Numbered from the stretch's first letter, positions 7,988 to 17,008 are shown. The stretch: 35,330 nt of DNA from an uncultured Flavobacteriales bacterium (GCA_905182785.1 CAJJDF010000067.1:1-35330); one strand, 5' to 3'. Made by a program: numbers and translations. The notes: generated by a model from the sequence alone, not told the origin.

Positions 7988-8022
7988 CAAAAAAGCCATC
8001 AACTACAAAGAAGATGGCTTTT
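7988..8022 (-). terminator. Rho-independent terminator of rpsU
   Basis: Arms at 7991-8000 (AAAAGCCATC) and 8013-8022 (GATGGCTTTT) form a 10-bp hairpin with a 12-nt loop. On the minus strand it is followed by a run of T (A on the plus strand at 7988-7994). It begins about 20 nt after the rpsU stop. Confidence 0.85.
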
Positions 8023-8043
8023 AAAATTATTAAATAACAAAAT

Positions 8044-8235
8044 CTAGCTGTCTAATCCGTATTTTGCTTGGATATAAACTGCTTTAAGTTTAGTTTTTCT
8101 ATTTGCTACAGTAGGTTTAATGTACTGTTTCCTATCTCTTAATTGTCTTACAATTTTAGTTCTATTAAACTTGTTTTTGTAACGTTTAAGGGCTCTCTCA
8201 ATGTTTTCTCCTTCTTTTACTTGTACTACTAACAT
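8044..8235 (-). CDS. rpsU: 30S ribosomal protein bS21
   Basis: A 63-residue basic protein of the small ribosomal subunit with the family pattern KEGENIERALKRYKNKFN near the start and IVRQLRDRKQYIKP in the middle. Length is normal for Bacteroidota. In flavobacteria, bS21 is known to help hide the 16S anti-Shine-Dalgarno sequence, which fits the lack of Shine-Dalgarno sites in this window. The gene has a strong promoter and its own terminator, so it is a single-gene transcript. Its short leader shows no GGAGG-like element. Confidence 0.97.
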   Translation of the reverse strand: MLVVQVKEGENIERALKRYKNKFNRTKIVRQLRDRKQYIKPTVANRKTKLKAVYIQAKYGLDS

Positions 8236-8258
8236 ATTTATCTAATTATTTTGGAGTG

Positions 8259-8289
8259 CAAATGTATAAATAAGATTTTTATTTTACAA
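8259..8289 (-). promoter_or_regulatory. Promoter of rpsU
   Basis: On the minus strand, TTG (8287-8289), a 20-nt spacer, then TACATTTG (8259-8266): an ideal Bacteroidota -33/-7 pair. The -7 box ends 23 nt before the rpsU ATG at 8235. Confidence 0.75.
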
Positions 8290-8350
8290 AATAAGAAACA
8301 TAAAATGTTTAAAAAAAAACATCTTTTTTCAAACCCTTATATTTTTTACT

Positions 8351-9490
8351 TTATTTTGTTATGTTTCTAGAGATAACCAACTGCTGAATTTGAGTGGTCC
8401 CCTCTCCTATTGTACATAATTTTACATCTCTATAGAATTTCTCTACAGGGAATTCCTTTACATACCCATATCCTCCATAAATCTGAACAGCATCATTACA
8501 AACCTCACAGGCAATTTCTGAGGCATACATTTTTGCCATTGCAGATTCAGTTACCAGTTTCTCTCCTCTATTTTTTAAATCAGCTGCTTGCGCTAATAAT
8601 AAATCAGCTGCTTCAATTTTTGTCGCCATATCTGCCAATTTAAAAGCAATAGCTTGGTGCTCACAAATTGGTTTCCCAAACTGTTCTCTTTCTTTAGAAT
8701 ATTGTAAAGCTGCTTCATAAGCTCCTTTTGCAATTCCTAAAGCTAGCGCTCCAATAGAGATTCTTCCTCCGTCTAGCACTTTCATTGCTTGAACAAAACC
8801 AGTTCCTTCCTCCCCTATCATTTGGTCTTTATGAACTCTACAGTTATTAAAAATCAACTCGGTAGTTTCAGAAGCTCTCATCCCCATTTTATCTTCTTTC
8901 TTACCTGCAGAAAACCCTTCCGTTCCTTTCTCTATAATAAAAGCACTCATTCCGTGCGAGTCTCCTTTTTCTCCTGTTCTTACAATAACAACAGCCACAT
9001 CACCTGATTTTCCGTGAGTGATAAAGTTTTTAGATCCATTTAAAATCCAGTGATCTCCATCTTTTACTGCTGTAGTATTCATTCCTCCAGCATCAGATCC
9101 TGTTCCTGTTTCAGTCAAGCCCCATGCACCAATCCATTCTGCAGTTGCTAATTTCGGCAAATACTTTTTCTTCTGCTCTTCGTTTGCATTATAATAAATA
9201 TGACCTGTACACAATGAATTATGAGCTGCAACAGACAAACCGATTGATCCACATACTTTAGATATTTCAACAATCACAGAAATGTACTCGTGGTAATTCA
9301 TTCCCGAACCTCCATACTCTTCTGGAATAAAAACGCCCATTAATCCTAACTCACCTAGTTTTTTGAAAAGTGGAACGGGAAACTCCTGAGCTTCATCCCA
9401 TCTCATAACGTTGGGTCTGATTTCTTTTTCTGCGAAATCCTTCACCATTTCTTTAATCATTCTCTGATTTTCTGATTCATTAAAATCCAT
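8351..9490 (-). CDS. Acyl-CoA dehydrogenase (short/medium-chain type)
   Basis: A 379-residue FAD enzyme that introduces the alpha-beta double bond in acyl-CoA during beta-oxidation or branched amino-acid breakdown. Signatures: WGLTETGTGSDAGG and WILNGSKNFITHG (flavin and substrate binding), ERE-QFGKPICEHQAIAFKLADMA, and the C-terminal QIYGGYGYVKEFPVEKFYRD. The catalytic base is the Glu of GEGTTQIQ at about residue 363, in the same place as in short-chain acyl-CoA dehydrogenase and butyryl-CoA dehydrogenase. It starts 13 nt after apt on the same strand, so it is probably read through from upstream. Chain-length preference cannot be read from the sequence. Confidence 0.93.
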   Translation of the reverse strand: MDFNESENQRMIKEMVKDFAEKEIRPNVMRWDEAQEFPVPLFKKLGELGLMGVFIPEEYGGSGMNYHEYISVIVEISKVCGSIGLSVAAHNSLCTGHIYYNANEEQKKKYLPKLATAEWIGAWGLTETGTGSDAGGMNTTAVKDGDHWILNGSKNFITHGKSGDVAVVIVRTGEKGDSHGMSAFIIEKGTEGFSAGKKEDKMGMRASETTELIFNNCRVHKDQMIGEEGTGFVQAMKVLDGGRISIGALALGIAKGAYEAALQYSKEREQFGKPICEHQAIAFKLADMATKIEAADLLLAQAADLKNRGEKLVTESAMAKMYASEIACEVCNDAVQIYGGYGYVKEFPVEKFYRDVKLCTIGEGTTQIQQLVISRNITK

Positions 9491-9503
9491 ATCTATATAA
9501 TTA

Positions 9504-10034
9504 TTAATAGGTTGCTAAATTAATTATGTTCTTCGAATATTTCTCTAATCTTTTGGCTCCTTCCAAAAATGCCAATTCAATTATAAAACCAAATCCAGCT
9601 ACTTTTCCTCCTTGCTGTTGAACCAATTCGGCTGCTGCAATTGCAGTTCCTCCTGTGGCCAACAAATCATCATGAATGAATACATTCCAATCATTTTTTA
9701 TTGAATCTACGTGCATTTCTACGGTAGCACTTCCGTACTCAAGGTCATAAGAATATTGTATGGTTGTAAAAGGAAGTTTCCCTACTTTTCTTACCAATAC
9801 AAAAGGAACATTTAGCTCCAGTGCCAAAGGCATTCCATAAATAAATCCTCTACTCTCCACTCCTACAATTGCATCAATATTTTTTCCAACTAATTGCTTA
9901 GCCATATCTTTCACAATTTCTTTTGAAAGTGTTGGGTTTTCTACAATTGGAGAAATATCCTTGAAATTAATTCCTAGCTTAGGAAAATCTGGTACGTTTC
10001 GTACTGTGTTTTTTATTTTATCTGATAAATTCAA
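9504..10034 (-). CDS. apt: Adenine phosphoribosyltransferase
   Basis: Converts adenine and PRPP to AMP in purine salvage; cytosolic. The 176-residue length is typical. It has the family N-terminus VRNVPDFPKLGINFKDI, the VGVESRGFIYG loop, and the PRPP-binding motif VFIHDDLLATGGTAIAA. It lies 6 nt after the helix-hairpin-helix gene and 13 nt before the acyl-CoA dehydrogenase gene, in a run of tightly packed minus-strand genes. Confidence 0.97.
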   Translation of the reverse strand: MNLSDKIKNTVRNVPDFPKLGINFKDISPIVENPTLSKEIVKDMAKQLVGKNIDAIVGVESRGFIYGMPLALELNVPFVLVRKVGKLPFTTIQYSYDLEYGSATVEMHVDSIKNDWNVFIHDDLLATGGTAIAAAELVQQQGGKVAGFGFIIELAFLEGAKRLEKYSKNIINLATY

Positions 10035-10040
10035 ATTGAT

Positions 10041-11093
10041 TTATTTAAGTGTTAAATAAGGTGCAATTTTACGATATTGTTTAGCTTTTATCAAGTTATT
10101 TTCTAAAATTTGTTCAATAGAAATAAAGTCTCCATGCATTTCTCTGTAATTAATTATCTTTTTTGTTGTGTTGTAGTCACAATAAGGGTGATATAATAAC
10201 TCTTTAAACGTAACATTATTGATCCTTATTTTTGATAAAACCTCAGTGTTTATAATAAAGTATGTTGTTTTATTATTCTTAATAGTAGAGTCTAATCCAT
10301 AGACATCATCTAGTTGATTCAAATTAGAATAACCTCCTAACTTAGTTCTATAAACAATTAATCGTTCTGCTGTTTTTTCTCCTATTCCTCTTATTTTTTT
10401 CAGCTGTTCCTTGGTTGCAGAATTCAGCTCAATAATACTAATTTCATTTTCATCCCTTTCAATACTTATATAGGGCTCTAATTTGTTGTACAATTCATCC
10501 GATATAGAATATATCTTTTTCAAATCTTCCTTTTTATAAAACTTCCCTCCTTTCTGTTTAAAATTAATCAATGTCTTGGCCTGCCCTGAGGATAAACCTA
10601 GAGATTCTAGCTCGTATTCACTTACACTATTGGGATTGAAATTGAATAACGAATCGTTTCTATTTTTTGATATTGATGCTACTTTTTGTTTTGATCTATT
10701 ATTGGAAAAAGTCAAATAAGGAGCCAAAACAGTTGCTAAACTATCTTCTATAGAATAAATTTTTCGAAAGTCCTTTTCAGATTTAAACTGACCTACTTTT
10801 TTTCTATAATTTACTATATTAAAACTTTGTTTAGAGGACAATCCAAGTAATAACAAGCTATCTCTAGATATTAAATTTGGATTAAAATTAAATAATTGAA
10901 AATCTCTCTTTTCACTTATTCCTTTTTTCGCTTCTAGTTCTTTTTTGAATTCTGTAAAATCATATTTTTCGTTAATGAAAAAATACGGCATGACCATATA
11001 AAATAGGGTCATTAAAAATAGAACGCATACAAAAATAAATATCCCTTTCTTTTCGGAATTAGAAAAAACAAAATAGTTGTTAAAGAAATTCAT
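10041..11093 (-). CDS. Membrane-anchored helix-hairpin-helix repeat protein (ComEA-related)
   Basis: A 350-residue protein with one N-terminal transmembrane segment (about residues 17-39, IFIFVCVLFLMTLFYMVMPY) and a long soluble part. Three clear helix-hairpin-helix repeats occur at about 69-128, 148-207 and 217-264, each of the form FNxNPNxxSxxxLLxLGLSxxQ followed by GxFxxxxDxxKIYSI. The third is closest to ComEA: ELNSATKEQLKKIRGIGEKTAERLIVYR. A weaker fourth repeat lies at about 290-340. ComEA binds DNA outside the membrane during transformation, so a DNA-binding role is possible here, but many Bacteroidota carry this type with unknown function. Confidence 0.85.
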   Translation of the reverse strand: MNFFNNYFVFSNSEKKGIFIFVCVLFLMTLFYMVMPYFFINEKYDFTEFKKELEAKKGISEKRDFQLFNFNPNLISRDSLLLLGLSSKQSFNIVNYRKKVGQFKSEKDFRKIYSIEDSLATVLAPYLTFSNNRSKQKVASISKNRNDSLFNFNPNSVSEYELESLGLSSGQAKTLINFKQKGGKFYKKEDLKKIYSISDELYNKLEPYISIERDENEISIIELNSATKEQLKKIRGIGEKTAERLIVYRTKLGGYSNLNQLDDVYGLDSTIKNNKTTYFIINTEVLSKIRINNVTFKELLYHPYCDYNTTKKIINYREMHGDFISIEQILENNLIKAKQYRKIAPYLTLK

Positions 11094-11126
11094 TTAGTAA
11101 GTTACACATTTTCAGTGTAAAACATA

Positions 11127-11819
11127 CTATTCTTTTTGTAATCTATTTACTCCATAAAAGAAAAATGATATTGCAAAAACCATTAAAACGTGAGAAAAAT
11201 CATTTTTACTAAACCATTGGTGTAGGTTTATTTTGAGAATAAAAATAAATGCAGATGGAATAATTATTATAATTCCAAATAGAATATATTTAAAATTAGA
11301 GGAAATCTCTTTGCTAAATTTAAAACTATAGAAACCAACCGCAAACAATAAACCAAGTATTGTATCTATGGCTATGGGTAAAAATAATAATTGTGGTTTT
11401 TCTAAAGGGTTAATATTTAACCATATTAAAAAACAAACTAGGTAAGTCACAAATAACTTCACTAAAAGTAAAACATTAGCTTTTTTAATTACTTCTTTAC
11501 TCTTGTGAGCGCTTAAAATTGCTTTTCCTATCCAGTAAGTAGAAATAGGTATTACAATCCATCCTGGAACCTTTCCAACATAGTGAAAGTAATTATAAAG
11601 CAAATGTCCGAAAGCACTTAAAAGTGTAGCTAAACCAAAATACAAATAGAATTTTTTCCAATTATAAAAAAAATTATTGAATTGAGGAAATTTAGAAATT
11701 CTGTACGAATAATAAAGGGCTAAAACACCTAAAATAAAATCGTAAATAAAATCTGTGGGGTCTGTAAAATCAAATCCAAAAAGCAAAAAGTCATTTGGAG
11801 GAAAATTTTTTCCAATCAT
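11127..11819 (-). CDS. Hypothetical seven-transmembrane protein
   Basis: A 230-residue integral membrane protein with seven predicted helices, beginning near residues 20-40 (DFIYDFILGVLALYYSYRI) and ending with HVLMVFAISFFFYGVNRL. The second helix carries LLSAFGHLLYNYFHYVG and the third WIGKAILSAHKS, which give conserved-looking polar residues inside the membrane. It starts 6 nt after the symporter gene ends, so it is co-transcribed with it. I do not recognise a characterised family and give no function. Confidence 0.75.
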   Translation of the reverse strand: MIGKNFPPNDFLLFGFDFTDPTDFIYDFILGVLALYYSYRISKFPQFNNFFYNWKKFYLYFGLATLLSAFGHLLYNYFHYVGKVPGWIVIPISTYWIGKAILSAHKSKEVIKKANVLLLVKLFVTYLVCFLIWLNINPLEKPQLLFLPIAIDTILGLLFAVGFYSFKFSKEISSNFKYILFGIIIIIPSAFIFILKINLHQWFSKNDFSHVLMVFAISFFFYGVNRLQKE

Positions 11820-11825
11820 GCTCTA

Positions 11826-13508
11826 TTATTTTGCTTCCATTGTTTTCACTTTCCCTAAATATTTCTTTAGTTCGTCTCTCACCTTAGGAGCTAAGAAAAA
11901 CAATCCAATCATATTTGGCACTAACATTGCAAAAATCATGGCATCAGAAAAATCAATTACTGAACCTAAACTTGATGCCGAGCCAACAATTACGAATAAA
12001 CAGAACATAACTTTGTAGATATTTCCCACCAATTTACTTCTTCCAAAAAGGAATGACCAAGCTTGATAACCGTAATAAGACCAAGAAATCATAGAAGAAA
12101 ATGCAAATAAAACTACTGCAACTGTCAATACCCAAGGAAACCATTCTATAGATTGAGAAAAAGCTCGAGAAGTCACTTCAACTCCTTTTGTTACTTTAAC
12201 TCCATATTCAAATACATCTCCCTTGATATTGGAAATAACCAGAACAAGAGAAGTCATTGTACAAACAACTACTGTGTCAATAAATGGCTCTAATAAAGCG
12301 ACTAAACCTTCACTAGATGGATGCTTTGTTTTTACTGCCGAATGGGCAATAGATGCAGAACCAATTCCTGCCTCATTAGAAAATGCTGCTCTTTTGAACC
12401 CTTGAATCATTACAACTCCAATTGCACCTCCAGCAATAGAATCCCATCCAAATGCTCCTTCAATTATTTGTCCAAATGCTTGAGGAATTAAATCATAATT
12501 CATAAATAGCACTGCAATTACTGCAAGAGCATAAATTCCAACCATAAAGGGAACAATTTTATCTGTTACTTTTGCAATTTTTTTTATTCCTCCAATAATT
12601 ACAATCCCTACAAGAACTGCCATTATTAATCCAAAAATTAATCCGTGACCATCTACAAAACTATCTGCTCCTCCTGTGGCGTATCTAAACATTTCGAAAG
12701 CTTGATTGGCTTGAAACATGTTTCCTCCTCCAAAAGAACCTCCAATACACATAATGGCAAAAACTACAGCTAAAACCTTTCCTAATGGTCCTTTAATCCC
12801 TTTTTTAAGGTAGTACATTGGACCTCCGTAAACAGTTCCATCCTTCCCTATTTCTCGGTATTTTACTCCTAATGTACATTCTACAAATTTAGAAGACATT
12901 CCTAGTAAACCTGCCAAAATCATCCAAAATGTAGCTCCCGGACCACCCAATGAAAGCGCCACAGCAACTCCTGCAATATTCCCCAAACCTACTGTTGCAG
13001 ATAAAGCTGCGGTTAAAGCTTGAAAGTGAGTTACCTCTCCGTGGTGTTCTCCTTCTACTCTAATGGTGTCGGGATTATCAATTGAGTCATCATCTTTTTC
13101 GGATCCTGGAAAAATATTAGAAGAAGTAACTTCATGACCTTCTTCCAAATTGTCATATTTTCCTCTCACAATGTTTATTGAAGTTTTAAAACCTCTCACA
13201 TTAATAAAACCAAAATATAAAGTAAAATACAAGGCTCCAAGTATTAAAACTATTAAGACCCAAGGAACACTTAACTCTTCCGAAAATTTAATTTCTGCAA
13301 AAATTAGCTCTACAAACCAACCTGTTGCACTACCAAATGCTTTGTCAATCTTTTCATCCATTCCCAACACTTCATTTGCCGCAACAATTTCACTAGAAAT
13401 AACTTCGGATGAATTAACAATTTCATTACTTAATTCTTCCATGGACTCTTGCGAGAGAAACAGCATTGGAATTAACAAAGATATAAGCAGAAGTGATTTC
13501 TTTAACAT
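11826..13508 (-). CDS. Sodium/alanine symporter (AGCS family)
   Basis: A 560-residue secondary transporter of the alanine or glycine:cation symporter family, importing small neutral amino acids with Na+. It opens with a cleavable-looking signal peptide ([14 protein letters not shown]) and an acidic extracytoplasmic stretch before the core, which is longer than in the enteric members. Core signatures: [62 protein letters not shown] and [20 protein letters not shown]. It has its own promoter upstream and is followed closely by the seven-TM gene. Confidence 0.95.
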   Translation of the reverse strand: MLKKSLLLISLLIPMLFLSQESMEELSNEIVNSSEVISSEIVAANEVLGMDEKIDKAFGSATGWFVELIFAEIKFSEELSVPWVLIVLILGALYFTLYFGFINVRGFKTSINIVRGKYDNLEEGHEVTSSNIFPGSEKDDDSIDNPDTIRVEGEHHGEVTHFQALTAALSATVGLGNIAGVAVALSLGGPGATFWMILAGLLGMSSKFVECTLGVKYREIGKDGTVYGGPMYYLKKGIKGPLGKVLAVVFAIMCIGGSFGGGNMFQANQAFEMFRYATGGADSFVDGHGLIFGLIMAVLVGIVIIGGIKKIAKVTDKIVPFMVGIYALAVIAVLFMNYDLIPQAFGQIIEGAFGWDSIAGGAIGVVMIQGFKRAAFSNEAGIGSASIAHSAVKTKHPSSEGLVALLEPFIDTVVVCTMTSLVLVISNIKGDVFEYGVKVTKGVEVTSRAFSQSIEWFPWVLTVAVVLFAFSSMISWSYYGYQAWSFLFGRSKLVGNIYKVMFCLFVIVGSASSLGSVIDFSDAMIFAMLVPNMIGLFFLAPKVRDELKKYLGKVKTMEAK

Positions 13509-13530
13509 AAACTAATTTTTGGAATGATTT

Positions 13531-13561
13531 CAAATATATAACAATACATACTCCTACCCAA
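13531..13561 (-). promoter_or_regulatory. Promoter of the alanine symporter gene
   Basis: On the minus strand, TTG (13559-13561), a 20-nt spacer, then TATATTTG (13531-13538). This is a full Bacteroidota -33/-7 match, about 22 nt before the ATG at 13508. Confidence 0.7.
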
Positions 13562-13566
13562 ATATA

Positions 13567-14466
13567 TTATATTTGATTATCAAGAAATGATAAGGCTTCT
13601 TCTAAATCCAATGGATTATAACCCAAATCGTTTTTTGCCTTGTCAATAATAAATCCTGTTCTTGGGGGTCTTGCAGCTTTTTGATTTAAGGTTGCTGTTT
13701 TAATTGGGGTTACACAATCGGTAGATAAATTATAATACTTACCTATTCTTTCCACAATCTCTAAAATACTGTAGGTAAATGGTCCAGATAAATGATACAA
13801 TCCTGTTGCGTCTTTATCTGCAATTAGAATACATCCTTTTGCCAAATCCTCAGCCAATGTTGGGGATCTAAATTGATCGTCTACCACATTGATTGGCGCT
13901 TGTTTTTCAAGAGCTCCTTTTGCCCAAAAGATTAAATTTCCTCTACTCAAATTGTCTCCGTTTCCAAAAACTATAATTGTTCTGGCAATAGCAGTATTCC
14001 TGTAATTACTCTCGTTTATTAGTTTTTCTGAAGCTAATTTAGATTTTGCATAATAACTCAATGGATTAGGCTTATCTTTTTCTTCGTAAGGACCTTCTTC
14101 CCCATCAAATACAAAATCAGTAGATAAATGAATTAAATGAGAACCGTGTTTTTTAGCACTTTTCAATAAATGCCTCACAGCAGTTACATTTATATCCCAA
14201 CAATTTTCTTGGTCATCTTCACAAGCATCCACATTGGTCATTGCTGCAGTATTAATAACCACATCTGGCTTGTGACTATCCATAATTTCCTCCACCTCTT
14301 GTGATGAAGTAATATCCAAAGGTAAATAATTAAAATCTTGAAGAATTCTTCTATTCTCTCCTCGTGAAGTAGCTATTAATTCTACGTCTTTTCTGTTTTT
14401 TAATTGGTCAATTATTTTTTGACCTAACAAACCATTTGACCCGGTTACAAGAATTTTTTTTACCAT
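13567..14466 (-). CDS. RmlD-like SDR reductase (dTDP-4-dehydrorhamnose reductase family)
   Basis: A 299-residue extended short-chain dehydrogenase. It has the NAD(P) motif ILVTGSNGLLGQKI at the N-terminus, INTAAMTNVDACE, the catalytic STDFVFDG strand with Thr, and YYAKSKLASE with the Tyr-xxx-Lys pair. RmlD-type proteins reduce dTDP-4-dehydrorhamnose, but no rmlA, rmlB or rmlC lies nearby, so another sugar-nucleotide substrate is equally possible. I start at the ATG at 14466 (MVKKILVTG). An earlier in-frame ATG at 14478 would overlap the K+ channel gene. It is translated right after that gene. Confidence 0.85.
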   Translation of the reverse strand: MVKKILVTGSNGLLGQKIIDQLKNRKDVELIATSRGENRRILQDFNYLPLDITSSQEVEEIMDSHKPDVVINTAAMTNVDACEDDQENCWDINVTAVRHLLKSAKKHGSHLIHLSTDFVFDGEEGPYEEKDKPNPLSYYAKSKLASEKLINESNYRNTAIARTIIVFGNGDNLSRGNLIFWAKGALEKQAPINVVDDQFRSPTLAEDLAKGCILIADKDATGLYHLSGPFTYSILEIVERIGKYYNLSTDCVTPIKTATLNQKAARPPRTGFIIDKAKNDLGYNPLDLEEALSFLDNQI

Positions 14467-14467
14467 A

Positions 14468-15484
14468 TTAAATACCAAAAATTTTATTAATCTGATTTAT
14501 TTGTTCTGGTTTTCCTAAAACAAAAAGTTTTGACCCAGGTACCAAAAGAGTTGAAGGCTCAGGATTTACAATAAAGTCTCCTTCTTGAGTTTTATAACCC
14601 ACAATGTTGCATCCGGTCTCAAAACTTTGAGATATTGATGCAATTGTTTTGTTCTTATAAGCTTCAGGAATATTCTCAAAGTTTATTTCTTCCAAGTTTA
14701 TTTTAGAATCACCTTGAATTGTTATGTGATCCAAAAACTCTATAACATCTGGCGTAATAACCAAAGAAGCCATATGCGCTCCACCCAAAGAATCGGGCAT
14801 AATTACATTAGAAGCTCCAGCAATTTTCAGCTTTCTCACAGAAGAACCTTGAGAAGCTCTACTGATTATTGTCAGGTTAGAATTCAACTCTCTAGCAGAA
14901 AGAACTACAAATAAATTATCTGCATCAGAAGGCAAAGTGGTGATTAATGCTTGTGCATTTTCTATTTGTGCTTTCATCAAAATTTCATCTGAAGTAGCAT
15001 TCCCTTCTAAAAATAAATGCTGTTTGTTGGCTCTAAATACATCCAGCAACTCTTTACTTTGCTCAATAATTACGTACTCTTTGTTATGCGCATTTAATTC
15101 GTTCACGGCTTGAGTTCCTACCCTTCCGTATCCACAAACAATCACATGACCGCTTAGTTTTTCTACTTCTTTATTCATTTGATAATCTTTAAAATAAATT
15201 CTGTATTCTCCTTCTAATAAGTATTTTGAAATTGAAGTTAAAGCATAGGCAAACGTACCAAAACTCAACATAATTAGCAATGCTGTAAAAAACTTCCCTT
15301 CAGAAGTAACGATTGTTGTATCGCTAAATCCAACTGTAGAAACAGTTACTATTGTGATGTAAAACGCCTCAAAGAAAGTCATTTCTTCAATAATCATATA
15401 CCCCAATATTCCTGAGAATATAATTACTAAAAGCAAAAACATTGCAAAGTAAATTTTATAGAACAAACGATAACTTAATAACAA
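14468..15484 (-). CDS. Two-TM potassium channel with RCK (TrkA) domains
   Basis: A 338-residue MthK-like channel subunit. Two transmembrane helices (about residues 13-32 and 65-85) flank a pore helix and selectivity filter TVGFSD at 50-55, where the common form is TVGYGD. The cytosolic part is an RCK N-domain with the Rossmann motif HVIVCGYGRVGTQAVNEL and an acidic EQS at the end of the second strand, then an RCK C-domain ending in GSKLFVLGKPEQINQI. Such proteins form tetrameric ligand-gated K+ channels. The start appears to be TTG at 15484: an in-frame stop lies just upstream, and the first ATG (residue 15) would cut into the first helix. Confidence 0.88.
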   Translation of the reverse strand: MLLSYRLFYKIYFAMFLLLVIIFSGILGYMIIEEMTFFEAFYITIVTVSTVGFSDTTIVTSEGKFFTALLIMLSFGTFAYALTSISKYLLEGEYRIYFKDYQMNKEVEKLSGHVIVCGYGRVGTQAVNELNAHNKEYVIIEQSKELLDVFRANKQHLFLEGNATSDEILMKAQIENAQALITTLPSDADNLFVVLSARELNSNLTIISRASQGSSVRKLKIAGASNVIMPDSLGGAHMASLVITPDVIEFLDHITIQGDSKINLEEINFENIPEAYKNKTIASISQSFETGCNIVGYKTQEGDFIVNPEPSTLLVPGSKLFVLGKPEQINQINKIFGI

Positions 15485-15552
15485 ATTCTTATTTTTTTAT
15501 TGAAAGTAAAGATAGTAATCTTTTAGATTTTATAAGTATGCTCTCTTTTCTT

Positions 15553-15570
15553 TTGGCACGAATATTGAAA
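15553..15570 (+). promoter_or_regulatory. Putative sigma-54 promoter (-24/-12)
   Basis: TTGGCACG at 15553-15560 and TTGAAA at 15565-15570. The GG and the following GA are separated by exactly 10 nt, the sigma-54 spacing, and the -24 half is a perfect consensus. The -12 half has TTGA in place of TTGC. It lies about 55 bp before the DUF4476 gene. Confidence 0.65.
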
Positions 15571-15624
15571 TTAACATTGTAATAGTATTAATCTCCTTTT
15601 TGATAAGGAATAAAAACAAAAGCC

Positions 15625-16347
15625 ATGAAAGCTAAAATATTACTTACAGCCCTATTTGCATTTATGTTGGTTAACGGAAATGCTTTTCAAAAAAACAGTT
15701 CATTAGATATTGATGTTATTGAACACCCATCCAAAACTTACGTGATCGAAATGGGAAATGGAACAACCTACGAAACTGCTTCCGACATTAGAATTAACAA
15801 TCTAAGGGATGGAAGAAATGGATTAAAAATATTTAAACGAACTTACTCTGGCTCTTCTAGAAGAGGACATCAAAGATTTGACGAAAGACTAATTTATTCT
15901 GGAGCGGTAAACATACCTAGAAACTCTATTATGTTTTCCCAATTAAGAAACAGACAACTATTTGTAAACAATGTTGTTCCAAAACATGTTCCTCTAACTC
16001 CCAACAATAGATTTGGGATGCACCAAAGAAGATTTCAAAATTTGAAACACGCGATAGAACACGAAAGTTTTGACAAAGACAAATTAGCAATAATGACTCA
16101 AGCATCAAGAAATGGAGTAATTACTTCTATACAGGTTTTGCAATTGATTAATTTACTAAGTTTTGATTCTTATAAATTGAAGTTTGCTAAAAACGCTTAC
16201 AAGAATACAGTAGATAAGCAAAACTACTTTAAGGTAAGAAAAGGTTTAGTTTTTACAAGTAGCCGAAGAAAGCTAACGCAGTTTATCAATAATCAATCTC
16301 ATCATAGACCAAAAAATCGAAGAACAACAAGCAGTAAGAGGAGGTAG
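15625..16347 (+). CDS. Secreted DUF4476-domain protein
   Basis: A 240-residue protein with a signal peptide (about residues 1-21, ILLTALFAFMLVNGNAF). The middle region is of unknown type (about 25-140). The C-terminal DUF4476 domain (about 148-220) shows FDKDKLAIMTQASRNG, ITSIQVLQLINLLSFDSYKLKFAKNAY and DKQNYFKV. The extreme C-terminus is strongly basic (RPKNRRTTSSKRR). The role of DUF4476 is unknown; it is common in Bacteroidota exported proteins. The gene stands alone, with a sigma-54-type promoter in front and a strong terminator behind, so it is probably under an enhancer-binding activator encoded elsewhere. Confidence 0.8.
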   Translation: MKAKILLTALFAFMLVNGNAFQKNSSLDIDVIEHPSKTYVIEMGNGTTYETASDIRINNLRDGRNGLKIFKRTYSGSSRRGHQRFDERLIYSGAVNIPRNSIMFSQLRNRQLFVNNVVPKHVPLTPNNRFGMHQRRFQNLKHAIEHESFDKDKLAIMTQASRNGVITSIQVLQLINLLSFDSYKLKFAKNAYKNTVDKQNYFKVRKGLVFTSSRRKLTQFINNQSHHRPKNRRTTSSKRR

Positions 16348-16363
16348 AAGATAAAAACAACTT

Positions 16364-16400
16364 AAAAAACCGCTAGTGCAAATTGTACTAGCGGTTTTTT
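16364..16400. terminator. Bidirectional terminator between the DUF4476 and NUDIX genes
   Basis: Arms 16364-16377 (AAAAAACCGCTAGT) and 16387-16400 (ACTAGCGGTTTTTT) form a perfect 14-bp stem with a 9-nt loop. It has T tracts on both strands. It reaches the NUDIX stop codon at 16400-16402 and can serve both convergent genes. Confidence 0.9.
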
Positions 16401-17008
16401 TATTTTCTTTCTAAATAGGCATTCAAAACATCAGCAACAGAAGGAAAAGTGTTCTCGAAAACTTTATCAAACTTATCTACACCCATCCATTTGGCTTTAG
16501 TAATGTCCTCTTCTAATTGAGGCACCAACTCTTCATCCCCTTCATATTTCATAATGAACCAATAAGTTTTTTTAAGGCATTCTTTTCCTTTATTTTTAAA
16601 TTTATGAAAAGTCGTTATTAATTCCTCCGTTACAGTTGGATTGGTAATTCCACACTCTTCTTCAACTTCTCTAATAGCTCCTTTTTTAATTTTTTCGTGT
16701 TTTTCTAATTTTCCTTTTGGCAAATCCCACTTCCCTCTTCTAAAAATAAATAAAACTTCTTTATTTTTATTTACAACCAATCCCCCTCCAGCTTCTACAA
16801 TCCTAAAACGCTTACTAATAATTTTTTCCATCACTCTAAGAGTTGGAAAATTTACAATAACCTGCTTAGTTATTTTGTTATTTTCTAGTGTTTTTTCAAA
16901 ATCTTCTAAAGAATAACAATTTATAAACAAGATTTTTTTGTCGAAAAATGACTTTTTCAAATTAAATCCTATCAAAAATACCCTATCATTTATAAAAACT
17001 TTATACAT
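16400..17008 (-). CDS. NUDIX hydrolase
   Basis: A 202-residue protein with a NUDIX domain in its C-terminal two thirds. The NUDIX box is GKLEKHEKIKKGAIREVEEE followed by CGI, giving the conserved G, E, REUxEExGU pattern. An N-terminal extension of about 65 residues precedes it. NUDIX enzymes cleave nucleoside diphosphates linked to another group; the substrate cannot be read here, although WDLPKGKLE resembles diadenosine-polyphosphate or nucleotide-clearing members. It is divergent from pyrE: its start codon (17006-17008) overlaps the likely pyrE promoter box. Confidence 0.88.
   Translation of the reverse strand: MYKVFINDRVFLIGFNLKKSFFDKKILFINCYSLEDFEKTLENNKITKQVIVNFPTLRVMEKIISKRFRIVEAGGGLVVNKNKEVLFIFRRGKWDLPKGKLEKHEKIKKGAIREVEEECGITNPTVTEELITTFHKFKNKGKECLKKTYWFIMKYEGDEELVPQLEEDITKAKWMGVDKFDKVFENTFPSVADVLNAYLERK

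Noticed and set aside
7991-8022. Hairpin after rpsU as a riboswitch or regulator of the NadR-like kinase
   Set aside because: A simple perfect stem with a T tract in the rpsU direction is fully explained as a terminator.
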